Shown: positions 8,280-18,145, counted from the first letter of the stretch. The stretch: DNA of 64,000 nucleotides from Sulfidibacter corallicola (GCF_017498545.1 NZ_CP071793.1:8550256-8614255), one strand, 5' to 3'. Translations and numbers: made by a program. The notes: generated by a model from the sequence alone, not told the origin.

Positions 8280-9923
8280 TTAAGAAACGACCTTGTTGCG
8301 CCCCGATTCCTTGGCTTTGTAGAGCGCGGCGTCAGCCCGTTTGAACGTCGTTTCGATGGCGTCTTCGGGGCTCCACCTGGTTACGCCCAGGCTCACGGTC
8401 AGCTCGATCGACGTTTCGCCCAGATCCAGTTCCTCGCCAGCGACCGCCTTGCGCATGCGCTCGGCGCAGATGATCGCGTCCGCCAACTCGGTTTCCACCA
8501 GGACCGCGGCGAATTCCTCGCCGCCGATGCGACCGAACCGATCGATCTTTCGGATTTGGGAGCTGCAGCGGTTGGCGACCTCGACGATCGCCCGATCGCC
8601 TGCATCGTGGCCGAATCGGTCGTTGATCCGTTTGAAATGATCGATATCCATCACGATCAGGCTCAGCGGGTGTTTCAGGCGAGTGGCCCGCTCCACTTCC
8701 TCCCGCGCTTTCTCGTAAAAGGTCCGGCGATTGAGCACCCCGGTCAAGCCATCCGTGGTGGCGAGCTTGCGCAAGCGGGCCTCGCGATCCTCGACCCGCT
8801 CGATGAGATCCTTCAGGGCTACGTACATCTCGTGCAGCTCGTCTTTGCCGTGAATGTCCTTGATGGGCGATTGGTGTTCCACGTAACGAGTCATGTTGAG
8901 TCTCAGGAGGGCCAGGCGGCGCATGACATTGCGTTCCAGATAGAACATCACGGCGATGGCGCCCACCAGGGAAAGGCCCAGGAATCCGGTGATCATCCAC
9001 TGGGTCTTCTCCAACGAGGTGTCGGTTTCCCGGCGAATGGAACCCACCCGATCCCGTAATTGCTCGACCAACTGAAAGGTGGCCTTGTTCAGGGAATCCG
9101 AAATGTACCGCTCCCGTTGCAACTTGACCGCGATTTCGCGATCCAGCTTGGCCTTTCGTTCCAACTGGTGAAAATACCCGCCTTTTCCCAAGATCAAGGA
9201 GTGGAGACGATCTTGTGCCTGTAGCAGATCCCGGCCCAATTCACCCTCGATCGACATCGCCTGCACCTTGCTCGAAGCCAACAGTTCCTCGATCGATTTG
9301 CGTCGCTGGATCACCAATTGCGGATCCCTCTCCGTGCTGATCGAAAACAGCAGCCCCGTGACCGATTGGGTGTGGTGGAACCAGGCTCTTGCTTTCGTCG
9401 ACCCGTTTCTACCGGACTCTCGTGCGATGCGTTCACCGATCCCGTCCAATTTGCGGATCAGGTTGGGAATCACCCGGCGCGTGCTCGTCTGGGCATCGAT
9501 GCGTTGGGCGACGAGCAGGTCGAGATCGCGAATGACGGTTTGGATGTCGACGCAGGAGGTCTGCAGGTAGTCGAGGTGGGTGTGGTTGATGGTGCCCTGC
9601 GAGGATTCTTCGATGAGCTTCAGATAGGCATCGTGGCGATCCAGGAACTGGATGGTGTAGCCGAGCAGTTCCGTCTGGTCGCCAGCGAGCACCATTTTGG
9701 GAGCCAGATTGGTCAGGAGCTGACCCTGATCGGAGAGATGGACCGCATCCACGACGGCGTCCATGCTGGGGGCCACCCCGCGCGAAAAACTCCGGTCGAT
9801 CGAGCGGAACACCAGCATGGCGGCCAGGCTGGTGGAAAACGTCAACGCGAAAAGCAGGGTGAAACCGCTGAGCAGCCGAATCTGAACGCCGTAGGGGTAG
9901 AACTTCCGGTGATTCCCGCTCAT
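8280..9923 (-). CDS. Membrane-anchored diguanylate cyclase with periplasmic helical sensor
   Basis: A 547-residue inner-membrane protein. Order: cytoplasmic N terminus, transmembrane helix 1 (LLSGFTLLFALTFSTSLAAM), a long helical periplasmic domain of about 290 residues, transmembrane helix 2 (MITGFLGLSLVGAIAVMFYL), a HAMP-like linker, and a C-terminal GGDEF domain. The active-site motif is GGEEF and the inhibitory I-site RKID sits directly upstream, so it should make c-di-GMP and be product-inhibited. Start: the ATG at 9921-9923 overlaps the stop of the upstream binding-protein gene in an ATGA junction, which argues against the longer frame starting at 9959 and implies translational coupling. 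The binding protein may therefore deliver a ligand signal to the periplasmic sensor; this is inference. Confidence 0.92.
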   Translation of the reverse strand: MSGNHRKFYPYGVQIRLLSGFTLLFALTFSTSLAAMLVFRSIDRSFSRGVAPSMDAVVDAVHLSDQGQLLTNLAPKMVLAGDQTELLGYTIQFLDRHDAYLKLIEESSQGTINHTHLDYLQTSCVDIQTVIRDLDLLVAQRIDAQTSTRRVIPNLIRKLDGIGERIARESGRNGSTKARAWFHHTQSVTGLLFSISTERDPQLVIQRRKSIEELLASSKVQAMSIEGELGRDLLQAQDRLHSLILGKGGYFHQLERKAKLDREIAVKLQRERYISDSLNKATFQLVEQLRDRVGSIRRETDTSLEKTQWMITGFLGLSLVGAIAVMFYLERNVMRRLALLRLNMTRYVEHQSPIKDIHGKDELHEMYVALKDLIERVEDREARLRKLATTDGLTGVLNRRTFYEKAREEVERATRLKHPLSLIVMDIDHFKRINDRFGHDAGDRAIVEVANRCSSQIRKIDRFGRIGGEEFAAVLVETELADAIICAERMRKAVAGEELDLGETSIELTVSLGVTRWSPEDAIETTFKRADAALYKAKESGRNKVVS

Positions 9924-10864
9924 TCCTGCCGGCACTCCGCGGGAATCCACGCCGCCCACACTTCGGGATGTTTTTGAATCCAGATCTCGGCCGCTTCGAC
10001 CTTGGTGTACCCCTGAAAATCGATGAGGGCGGCGATTTCCGAGAACATTTGGTTGGTCAAGCTGAGGCGTTGCACGATTTTATAGGCGCAGGGCCAATCC
10101 TTGGGAAAGTGGCGCCACACCGTTTTCTTGATCCAGCCATTTCGGGGACTGCCGCAATCGAAGAGGGCATCCGGATTGATGCCCCAGGACGGTATCGATT
10201 CACAATCCGGGCGGTAGATCGGGAAATCCACGAAATGCCCGTGATAGACGTATTCGACCGAATTGGGCGTCCAATTGAACATCAGGATGGGTTGTTTGCG
10301 GCGAAAGGCCTCGCCCAACTCCGACCAGAGCGTATCCGGTTGTGGGGCCTCCACGGCAACGAAATTCAGGCCCAGTGCATCGATGCGCTGTTGAACGTAC
10401 TTTTCCCATGGACCGGTGAGAAAGCGGCCCTTGGGCTGGGTTTCCATCGTCGCGAAGAGATGGGCGCACTCGTTCAGGGCCCGCCAATCGGGCAGGCCCG
10501 GGCACAGTTCCTCCACGTAGTGCGGATACCACCACTCTTCTCGCGATTCGGCGTCGTGCGAACCGACGTCGATGATGCGTCCGGTGGCAAGCTCGCGTTC
10601 GAACGATTCCTTCATCGTGCCTTCCCAGACCTCCAACTGCACGTGGATGAGGCCGCGGCCCAGAGCCTCGAATTGGCGATCCGTATCCGAGGGACGGAAA
10701 ACCACCGAATATCCCAATGATTCCAACAGGGAACCCAGGATCTGGGAGAGCACGATTTGACTGCTCCAATAGTTTTCGGCAATCACGATGGCGTTGGGCG
10801 AATCCGGCGCAGGAGGCGCACACAGATACATAAGGCAAATCGCTTTGACAAACCAACAGGTCAC
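9920..10864 (-). CDS. Glycine betaine/choline-type ABC substrate-binding protein, orphan
   Basis: A 314-residue predicted periplasmic protein resembling the OpuAC/ProX solute-binding family. It has IVIAENYWSSQIVLSQIL at the first strand, then SLLESLGYSV, VQLEVWEGTMKESF, PILMFNWTPNSVEYVYHG, and the C-terminal helix YTKVEAAEIWIQKHPEVWAAW. Trp residues typical of the cation-pi ligand cage are plentiful. The start codon is GTG at 10864, with GAGGTGA upstream on the minus strand; the N terminus is a short hydrophobic signal (WFVKAICLMYLCAPPAP). No permease or ATPase gene is nearby. Instead its stop overlaps the start of a diguanylate cyclase by ATGA, so it probably serves signalling rather than import. 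Confidence 0.82.
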   Translation of the reverse strand: MTCWFVKAICLMYLCAPPAPDSPNAIVIAENYWSSQIVLSQILGSLLESLGYSVVFRPSDTDRQFEALGRGLIHVQLEVWEGTMKESFERELATGRIIDVGSHDAESREEWWYPHYVEELCPGLPDWRALNECAHLFATMETQPKGRFLTGPWEKYVQQRIDALGLNFVAVEAPQPDTLWSELGEAFRRKQPILMFNWTPNSVEYVYHGHFVDFPIYRPDCESIPSWGINPDALFDCGSPRNGWIKKTVWRHFPKDWPCAYKIVQRLSLTNQMFSEIAALIDFQGYTKVEAAEIWIQKHPEVWAAWIPAECRQE

Positions 10865-11503
10865 CGTGTCACCTCAAACATGCTGGACGGGCTGGTGTTA
10901 CCTGGGCGGCAGGGGGTTGTCGGCCCTCCCGCGGTAACGAAACGGGAAAAGGGATTTTGTGAAGTGATGTGCCCTAATTATACTCAAAAAGCACCAATGT
11001 TGGCTGAAAACGGAAGGATCTTGAATATTGAATTGGGGAATTGGCGTTAATTATTTAAATACTAATGTGTGTGATAATTTCAAAATCACATTTCCAAGAA
11101 AAAATGACAAATAATCGATGCGTCGACCTCGACGGTATTGCCGTCGTTTTCAAAGTGAATGGAGAACCCAACCAAAAAGTGCCTCACGCCAAACCGTGCG
11201 TCGTAGGGGCCGCAACCGACTCGGCGTATACCGTGGCACGCCGGCAAAGGGGGGAACTGGATGGGGTTCACGGATTGCTCGCGGCGGCTCACCACTCCTG
11301 CCGCCTGCTCGAATTAAAGAACGATCCGGCTGTTTTTTTAGAAAGGGGAAGTCCCAGTCGATACATATTCTGAAACAGCCACACACGATGTCCCCCATGA
11401 GGACATTGAGCAAACACACCGGTAATCCCCCCAATCCTCTCCGCGTTCGAGCCATCAACGGGGCCATCTCCACTCCCGAAATTGCGAAAAAAGTTTGCGT
11501 CAC
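10865..11503. other. AT-rich spacer between divergent genes
   Basis: These 639 bases separate the binding-protein gene from the large sensor kinase gene. The part from about 10970 to 11110 is strikingly AT-rich and probably holds promoters for one or both genes, but I could not pick a convincing -10/-35 pair. No gene is supported. Confidence 0.5.
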
Positions 11504-14500
11504 ATGCTGGTTACATTGCACGGGTCGATCCCATCACCGTTTCGGATCCTTCTGCTGATCGGGCTTCTGGCTTGTGGCCAGGGCCATGGGCTGCGGGCCG
11601 GCTCGCTCAGGGCCTTCAGCAATCTGAGCGTGGAAGATGGGCTGTCCCAGGGCACCATCTACTGCATTTTTCAGGATAGCTACGGGTTCATGTGGTTCGG
11701 GACCCGCGATGGCCTCAACCGCTTCGACGGCTACGAGTTCAAGGTGTTCCGCAACCGATCGGATCGGGCGGATTCGCTGCCCGACAACGCCATTCACAGC
11801 ATCGTGGAGCCGCGGCCCGGTTACCTGTGGCTGGGCACGGAAGGCGGCGGCATCGCCGAAATGGATTTGGCCACGGAACGCTTTCGCATCTTCAAGCACG
11901 ATCCGGATCGGGAACGGAGCCTCAGTTCGGATTACATCAAGGACATGATGGTGGTCGAAAACGGCGATGTCTGGGTCGCGACCTTCAAGGGTTTGAATCG
12001 CTACCGGGCCGAAGACGGCGTGTTCGAACGCATTCGGTTGACCCTTCCGGAAGGCAAGCGGCTGCCGTCCATTCGCGTCCTGGCGGAAAGTCCCTCGGGC
12101 CATCTTTTCCTGGGCTGCGATCAACAGGGCCTGCTGCGTCTTCATCCGGATTCGGGGGTCCTGGAATCGATCGGTCATCCCTCGGGCTTGCCGGCCGACG
12201 ACATCGAGGCCCTGCACGCCGACGGCTACGGCGCACTGTGGGTCGGCACCGGTCAGGACGGGCTCTTCCACGCCCGCAAGGCCTCGGAACCGTTTCGCGC
12301 CTTTGCGCCATCCAACGCGATGCCGCGTCGCGTGTTGAGCGTGCTCCAGGATCGGCGCGGCGCCTACTGGGTCGGTACCGAGGACCAGGGCCTGTTTCAC
12401 TTCGATCCGCAAACGACGACCTGGCAGCACAAACCGCTTCGTCCCGCCCAACGGGATTTTTCGGCCAGCACGATCATTCTGAGCCTGTTGGAGGACCGAA
12501 CCGGAGTGATCTGGATTGGGACCGACGGCGACGGGATCTATCGACTCAACCCGCAGAGCGCCCAGTTCGGCCACCTGATGGAGGGCGTGGTCATCCGCTG
12601 TTTCGCCCAGGAAGACGCCCGTTCGGTGTGGGTCGGGACCTTTGGGCACGGCCTTTTCCATCTCGCGCTGGACGGCGCGGTTCTCGAGCAATATCACCGC
12701 GACAACGTGGCCGAACACGGGTTCGACAGCAACTCGACGATGTCCGTCTGTGTCGACCGATCCGGTAGGGTTTGGGCTGGAAGCGATGGGAACGGCCTGT
12801 TCATGCGCGAACGCAAAGGCATGCCCTTCGAGGCCTTCCAACACGACCCCGAGGACCCGGAAAGCATCAGTGGCAACAATATCTGGTCGATTTACGAGGA
12901 TCGGGCGCACAGGATCTGGGTCGGCACCGAGTTCCACGGTTTGAACCTGGTCAACCCGACTCGACCCGGTCGGTTCACGCGCTTTCGCGCCGACGGCCGG
13001 CCCGGATCGATCAGTGACGACGAGGTTTGGGTCATCTACCAGGATCGCGAAGATCGGCTGTGGGTGGGCACGGAACACGGCGGGTTGAATCTGTTTCTCG
13101 GTGAAACGCGGGGTTTTCGGGCCTTCCGCGCCGACCCCCATCGCGGCGAATCGCTGAGCAGTGACCATATCAAGACCGTCTACCAGGATTCGCACCATCG
13201 TCTCTGGGTGGGCACGACCCAGGGCCTGAACCTGTTTCACGGCGAGGAGCGTGGTTTCACGGCGTACCACATGCGCGACGGGCTGCCCAACAACGTGGTC
13301 TACTCGGTTCTGGAAGACGAGGCCGGGTTTCTGTGGGTCAGCACCAACAAGGGCATCGCCAAGTTCGATCCCAACGCGGTGGCTTTCGAGACCTACAGCG
13401 CCAAAGACGGCCTGCAGGACAACGAATTCAATACCGGCGCCTACCTCGAGGGAATCGACGGTCGCTTTTTCCTGGGAGGCGTCAACGGCTTCAACGAGTT
13501 CTTCCCGGGCACCATCGAACCCGACCGCATGCCCCCGGCGATCGTGTTGACCGAATTGCTGATCTACAACCGGAAATTGCCTATCGAAGTGCCGCGGGGG
13601 GATCGCGGGGCGACGACCACCAGCCTGCCGCGTGCGCTGTTCGCCATGGACGAAATCGTGCTGGGTGCGAAGGACCGCATGGTCACCTTCGCCTTCGCGG
13701 GGTTGCACTTCGCCAATCCCCAACAGAACCGGTACCTCTACAAACTGGAGGGCATCGACGATCACTGGATCGAAACCCACGGAGCCAACCGGCGCGCGAC
13801 CTATACCCATCTCCCCGCTGGCGAGTACCGTTTCATGGTGAAGGCCGCCAACCAGGATGGGGTCTGGAACGAAACGCCCGCCCGGATCCACGTTCGGGTA
13901 TTGCCGCCGTGGTGGTGGAGTCGTTGGGCCCAGTTCGGTTACGCGGTGAGCCTGCTGTTGCTCGGCTGCAGCTACGTGTTCAGGCAGAAGCGCATTCAGC
14001 GCTATCTGGCCTCCGAAGTCGCCGCCCGCACGTCCGATCTGCGGCAAAAGAACCAGGAACTGCGCACCGTGGACAAGATGGTGCGCGCCATCAATTCGGT
14101 GGCTTCCCTGACCAACTTCCTTCGCATGTTGGTGGAATTGCTGCCGTTTCGGGGCAAGATCCAACGGGCACGGGCCCTGACCTACGATCCCTACAACGAT
14201 TATTTCTGTTTTCAGGGGGTTCTGGGTTGGGACGAACAAATTCTGGCGCCCATCCAAATCGGGGAAAGGGAGCTTCGGGAGCGCTACGTCAGCCTGTTGA
14301 AAGAATTGCAGGAAGACCTGTTCTGTTGGACGGTCCACATGCCCGGCACCGGTGAACGGGCCCTGTTCGGTACGGAAATCCCGGCCTCGATCCTGGTGTT
14401 GCGGGTCCGCGACGACCAGCGGACCTGGGGCTACCTGCTCTTCGAAAACATGGAAGATCCCCATGCCTTTTCGGATTTGGACTTTTCGTTCATGCCGCTG

Positions 14501-15310
14501 CTGAAACAGCACCTGGTTTCGGCGTTCAGCAAGACGCGCATACTGGAGGACTTGAAGCGCCTGAATGTGCGCAAAAACGAATTCCTCGGGATCGTGGCGC
14601 ACGATCTCCGCTCACCCATCAGCGGGCTGATCATGTGGGCGCAGTGCATGCGCGAAACCATCCAGTCCGAGGAAATGAATATCGGTGAGCACCTGGAGAT
14701 GTTGGACAAATTCGAGCGCACGACGCGGGAAATGGAACGGCTGCTCAAGGAGTTGCTGGATATTTCGGCCATCGAGGCGGGCACGGTGCGGCTGGAATTG
14801 GATACGGTGGACTTGGCCCAAATCACCGAAGAAGTGGTTCTTCGCTACAGTCATGCCGCTCGAAAGAAGAACATCACCCTGGCCCTGGATCCACCCGAAA
14901 CGAGGATGTTGGTATACGCGGACGGCCTCAAGTTGAGTGAGATTCTCGATAACTTGATCAGCAACGCGGTCAAGTACAGTTATCCCGATGGGCATGTGCG
15001 GGTGTCCTTCGATGGTGCGGGCGAATTCGTGACCACCTCGGTTCGCGATGTGGGGCAAGGCATGACCCACGAAGACAAGCAAAAGGTTTTCGGTGCCTTC
15101 ACCAAGCTGAGTGCGCGCCCGACGGGTGGCGAGTCGAGCACGGGCCTGGGCTTGGCGATCGTGAAAAAGTTGGTCGCGGTTCAAGGCGGCAAGGTTTGGG
15201 TCGAGAGCGAAAAGGGCAAGGGATCCTGTTTCTCCTTCACCCTACCCGCGAGCGACGAAGTTCCGCCGGCCGAGGCGGAACCCTACACGCTCTCCACCCG
15301 AGCCAAATGA
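11504..15310 (+). CDS. Two-component regulator propeller / Y_Y_Y sensor histidine kinase
   Basis: A 1268-residue sensor kinase. Residues 1 to 30 form a signal or membrane segment (FRILLLIGLLACGQG). Residues about 40 to 690 consist of repeated Reg_prop blades of the form D-x-x-G-x-L/M-W-x-G-T (for example GFMWFGTRDGLNRF, HRLWVGTTQGLNLF), enough for two seven-bladed propellers. A Y_Y_Y domain follows (YLYKLEGIDDHW), then a transmembrane helix (FGYAVSLLLLGCSYVF), a GAF-like segment, HisKA with His1033 (FLGIVAHDLRSP) and HATPase_c (DVGQGM, STGLGLAIVKKL). The family senses glycans or other periplasmic ligands. It lacks the receiver and AraC domains of Bacteroidetes hybrids, so a separate response regulator is needed; none is adjacent. 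The ATG at 11504 is favoured over a TTG three codons earlier. A lipobox-like LLAC is present but may be fortuitous. Confidence 0.9.
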   Translation: MLVTLHGSIPSPFRILLLIGLLACGQGHGLRAGSLRAFSNLSVEDGLSQGTIYCIFQDSYGFMWFGTRDGLNRFDGYEFKVFRNRSDRADSLPDNAIHSIVEPRPGYLWLGTEGGGIAEMDLATERFRIFKHDPDRERSLSSDYIKDMMVVENGDVWVATFKGLNRYRAEDGVFERIRLTLPEGKRLPSIRVLAESPSGHLFLGCDQQGLLRLHPDSGVLESIGHPSGLPADDIEALHADGYGALWVGTGQDGLFHARKASEPFRAFAPSNAMPRRVLSVLQDRRGAYWVGTEDQGLFHFDPQTTTWQHKPLRPAQRDFSASTIILSLLEDRTGVIWIGTDGDGIYRLNPQSAQFGHLMEGVVIRCFAQEDARSVWVGTFGHGLFHLALDGAVLEQYHRDNVAEHGFDSNSTMSVCVDRSGRVWAGSDGNGLFMRERKGMPFEAFQHDPEDPESISGNNIWSIYEDRAHRIWVGTEFHGLNLVNPTRPGRFTRFRADGRPGSISDDEVWVIYQDREDRLWVGTEHGGLNLFLGETRGFRAFRADPHRGESLSSDHIKTVYQDSHHRLWVGTTQGLNLFHGEERGFTAYHMRDGLPNNVVYSVLEDEAGFLWVSTNKGIAKFDPNAVAFETYSAKDGLQDNEFNTGAYLEGIDGRFFLGGVNGFNEFFPGTIEPDRMPPAIVLTELLIYNRKLPIEVPRGDRGATTTSLPRALFAMDEIVLGAKDRMVTFAFAGLHFANPQQNRYLYKLEGIDDHWIETHGANRRATYTHLPAGEYRFMVKAANQDGVWNETPARIHVRVLPPWWWSRWAQFGYAVSLLLLGCSYVFRQKRIQRYLASEVAARTSDLRQKNQELRTVDKMVRAINSVASLTNFLRMLVELLPFRGKIQRARALTYDPYNDYFCFQGVLGWDEQILAPIQIGERELRERYVSLLKELQEDLFCWTVHMPGTGERALFGTEIPASILVLRVRDDQRTWGYLLFENMEDPHAFSDLDFSFMPLLKQHLVSAFSKTRILEDLKRLNVRKNEFLGIVAHDLRSPISGLIMWAQCMRETIQSEEMNIGEHLEMLDKFERTTREMERLLKELLDISAIEAGTVRLELDTVDLAQITEEVVLRYSHAARKKNITLALDPPETRMLVYADGLKLSEILDNLISNAVKYSYPDGHVRVSFDGAGEFVTTSVRDVGQGMTHEDKQKVFGAFTKLSARPTGGESSTGLGLAIVKKLVAVQGGKVWVESEKGKGSCFSFTLPASDEVPPAEAEPYTLSTRAK

Positions 15311-15489
15311 AACTCGTGGGTTCCGCGCCTTCTCGCCCCTTAAAATCGAAATGAACCAAAGGAGGCGTTCTCGGCTGCAGAGAGGGGCGTCGTGGCGGCC
15401 GGTTGGCGGCTCGGTCGACCAATCGAAGCGATCCAAGTGGGAAGAGCCCGAAGAAAGTGATCGGTTCCGAGCCCGTCCGCCGCAGCGAT

Positions 15490-17376
15490 TCAATGGGAAA
15501 CGGCCTCTTCCTGACCATGGTGACGATGGCCGTGGTGATGGTGATCGTGATGGTCGTGATCATGATGATCGTGGCCGTGATGGTCGTGATCATGGTGATC
15601 GTGGTCGTGATCATGGTGATCGTGATCGCCATGGGAATGTCCGCCCTGGGAGAACAACTCGGCCAAAAAGGACCGCGCCCCGCGTCGAAGCAGGGAAAAT
15701 GCGTAGAGCAGAAGCAACAACGCCAGCGATCCCACCTGGTACCAGGCGTCGTGGGTGTGATCCGTACCCAGGCCGACGGGTTGGAATTGGGGGAACAGGC
15801 CGTTGACCGCCAAACCGAGCAGCACGGTGACGACGAAGGTCGCCAGGCCGAACAGGATCGCGATCTTCCGGCCATGCAGCTTGGCCAGCACGCCGAAGGT
15901 CGTGACGTTGGTCGCGGGGCCGGTGATCAAAAAGGCGAGCGCGGCGCCGGGCGATACACCGTTGATCAGGAACACGGCGATCAGGGGCGTGGCCCCGGAG
16001 GCGCAGACGTAGAGCGGCATACCCAACAGCGCGAACAGCGCGACTTCCCAACCGGCGGGCAGCGAAGCCAGGACGCCGGAGCCCAGCCAAGGGTGGATGG
16101 CCGCGGCCAACAGGAGGCCCATCAAGATCCATGGCGCGGTGTGGTCGACCAACTCGCCCATGCCGTGGATCAGGCCGAATTTGAGTTTCTCACGCCAGGT
16201 GCGATGGTCTTCGTCGGCGATGGCACCGGCCCCTTCGAGGGGGTCCGTCCGCTTGGAGACGATATGCCCGATGAGGGTACCGACGATCAAGGCGACCAGT
16301 GCGGCGGCCAGGATCCTCAAGCCGGTCATGGTCTCGCCCAGCAGGGGGAGTGAGACGAGAATGGCGTCGATCCCGAGCTCGGGTGTCGCGATGAGGAACG
16401 CCAGCGCTGCGGCGGGCGGTGCCCCTTTGCGGATCAGGGTGTAGTACAGCGGTACCACGCCGCACGAACACACGGGCAGGGGCAGCCCCACGAGCACGCC
16501 GCGCAGGGACTGTTTCCAGGTGCGGCCGGCGCGCATCCACTCGATGTAGGATGGCGGCATGAACGCGGTGGCCAACCCGGCGAACACGTAGGCGAGCAGT
16601 AGGGCGGGTGCGCTTTCGAGGGTGAGATCCGCGAGGGTTCGACCCACCTCGCTCAGCCAGGGCCAGTCGGCGAAGTGATTGTGGTGGGAGGCGATGTAAA
16701 TCACCACGCCGGCGCCCAGCAGGTTACCGAAGCCTTCGGCCCAGTTGCCCTCCTGGTGGTGGGAACAGCCGCTGCCCTTGGTGTGGGGTCGGTGGAACAC
16801 GATGTGGATCAGGGAGCCGGCGACGAAGGCTTGGAAGAAGGACATGCCGCTGGTGTTGAGCGGGGCCAGAATGGCGGGGGCCAGCTCGTGGCCCAGGATG
16901 GTGCCCACGCCGATCAGGACGAGGACGAGCAGGGCGACTTTGCGTCCGAATTGCGGCTTGACGAACCACCAGATGGTGAGGCCGATGGGGATGCGATGCA
17001 GCAGCACGCCGAGCGACAGGATTTGGTGGGCGTGATGGTCGTGGCCATCGTGGGCGCTGGGGGCCAGGGCGGCGCCGTCGGTGATCGCGTGCAGGAACAG
17101 GCCGATCAGGCCGAGCGCGAGCGCGATCGAGTGGATTTGCTTTTCGCTGTGGAAGAGGCGTTCGGAGAGGGTGGGGACGGCCATGCCCAGGATCACGAAG
17201 AGCAGGGCCCACCAGCCGCCGTGCGCCACGGCCTCGGGGAGAATTTCGGAGAGGATCAGGCCGCCGATGGCGACGAAGATGAAGCCGTCCAAGAGGTGGA
17301 GCAGTGCACTGCGTTTGGTGCAGAGCCAGTGGAGCAGCGGTGCGGCGAAAAGCGGGAGAAGGCTGATGACGAGCAT
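15490..17376 (-). CDS. ZIP-like / SO_0444-type permease fusion with His-Asp-rich tail (metal transporter)
   Basis: A 628-residue inner-membrane protein made of three parts. Residues 1-195 resemble the ZIP (SLC39) family, with LFLHAITDGAAL and LLHRIPIGL standing for the metal-binding TM4 and TM5 motifs, though some ligand residues differ from canonical HxxxD and HEIPHE. Residues about 210-570 match the permease family (DUF318/YraQ-type, SO_0444 copper/zinc efflux), with the diagnostic PVCSCG at 301-306 and a second inverted half (MPLYVCASGATPL). Residues 579-620 are almost entirely His, Asp and Gly, a typical metal-chelating tail. Another His-rich loop lies at 109-117. It is a single gene, convergent with the sensor kinase. 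Probable role is Zn, Cu or similar cation efflux; the direction and metal are inferred from family. Confidence 0.82.
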   Translation of the reverse strand: MLVISLLPLFAAPLLHWLCTKRSALLHLLDGFIFVAIGGLILSEILPEAVAHGGWWALLFVILGMAVPTLSERLFHSEKQIHSIALALGLIGLFLHAITDGAALAPSAHDGHDHHAHQILSLGVLLHRIPIGLTIWWFVKPQFGRKVALLVLVLIGVGTILGHELAPAILAPLNTSGMSFFQAFVAGSLIHIVFHRPHTKGSGCSHHQEGNWAEGFGNLLGAGVVIYIASHHNHFADWPWLSEVGRTLADLTLESAPALLLAYVFAGLATAFMPPSYIEWMRAGRTWKQSLRGVLVGLPLPVCSCGVVPLYYTLIRKGAPPAAALAFLIATPELGIDAILVSLPLLGETMTGLRILAAALVALIVGTLIGHIVSKRTDPLEGAGAIADEDHRTWREKLKFGLIHGMGELVDHTAPWILMGLLLAAAIHPWLGSGVLASLPAGWEVALFALLGMPLYVCASGATPLIAVFLINGVSPGAALAFLITGPATNVTTFGVLAKLHGRKIAILFGLATFVVTVLLGLAVNGLFPQFQPVGLGTDHTHDAWYQVGSLALLLLLYAFSLLRRGARSFLAELFSQGGHSHGDHDHHDHDHDHHDHDHHGHDHHDHDHHDHHHHGHRHHGQEEAVSH

Positions 17377-18145
17377 GGCGATCCGGTGGTGTGGAGTGTG
17401 AGGGTGCGCGACCGGGAAACGGATGGGCGCAAAACCGCAAGAATACTACAATTTGCTGGAGAAAACGCACCAAAACGGTGCGCTTGGTGAGATTCGTCTC
17501 CGGGTGGGTGGAGGATGTTTTTATATTGAAATGATTGATTAATTGAATGATTTGTAAAGTATTGTTGATGGATGGGAGTGGAGGAGCTATGTAGGTAGTG
17601 GGTGTTTTTGTATAAGTCTTTTTTTTCCACCGAGTCGTTGCCCAGGCCGGGGGCCCGGGTTTCAGGTGGGTAACTAATCGAAGCGAATCGTTTGGGAGTT
17701 CCCGCATTTGTGAGAGGGGCGTCGTTGCAGTAAGTTGGCCCGCCGGGCCGACATTTTTCGACGAACTCCCCGCACATGCGCCTTTTTAGGTTTTTATCTT
17801 TATCTTCGAGCTTTACAGAGTTTGTTACATACAGAGTTCGCGGAGGGAGAGATCGGAGAAGGGCATCATCGGGTGAAAAAGACCGTTTGTTTTGATTGGG
17901 TTCTTTGGCTGTTGGGTCCTGGAGTAGGGACAGGGGTTGTAGGGCCGGCAATGAATCTGGAACCCATGAAGAACGAAAGCCAGGAAAAGGTCGCATGAGA
18001 GGGAAGCTGCCTGACCGTTTCCATTCCTGGCTTTTGACCTTCCTGGATTTCTGATCGATTTTTTCGAAGGAGACGTCATCCCGGGTCGATGCGCATGGGA
18101 TTCGGTGAAACTGGCCCGAGGGGAGGGCTCTGCGAAGTGGCGTCT
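17377..18145. other. Gene-poor spacer with repeat A copy
   Basis: No gene is supported in these 769 bases. The stretch from 17510 to 17600 is very AT-rich. A copy of repeat family A occupies about 17609-17760, and a phrase shared with 586-626 (CTTTACAGAGTTTGT, then AGAGTTCGCGGAGG) follows near 17811. Confidence 0.6.
17609..17760 (+). repeat. Intergenic repeat family A, copy 2
   Basis: It shares in order with 238-415 a T-rich lead (GTATAAGTCTTTTTTTT), CCCAGGCCGGGGGCC, GGGTTTCAGGTGGGTAACTA, ATCGAAGCGAATCG and GAGGGGCGTCGT. It is shorter than copy 1 by the segment between GGGGGCC and GGGTTTCAGG. Confidence 0.7.

Noticed and set aside
11534..14602. 1022-codon antisense frame across the sensor kinase gene
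   Set aside because: The plus strand encodes well-defined propeller, HisKA and HATPase motifs. The antisense product has no recognisable domain.
15541..15640. Low-complexity repeat in the metal transporter gene taken as a tandem DNA repeat
   Set aside because: It is the coding sequence of the His-Asp-Gly tail; the periodicity follows the codons for His and Asp.
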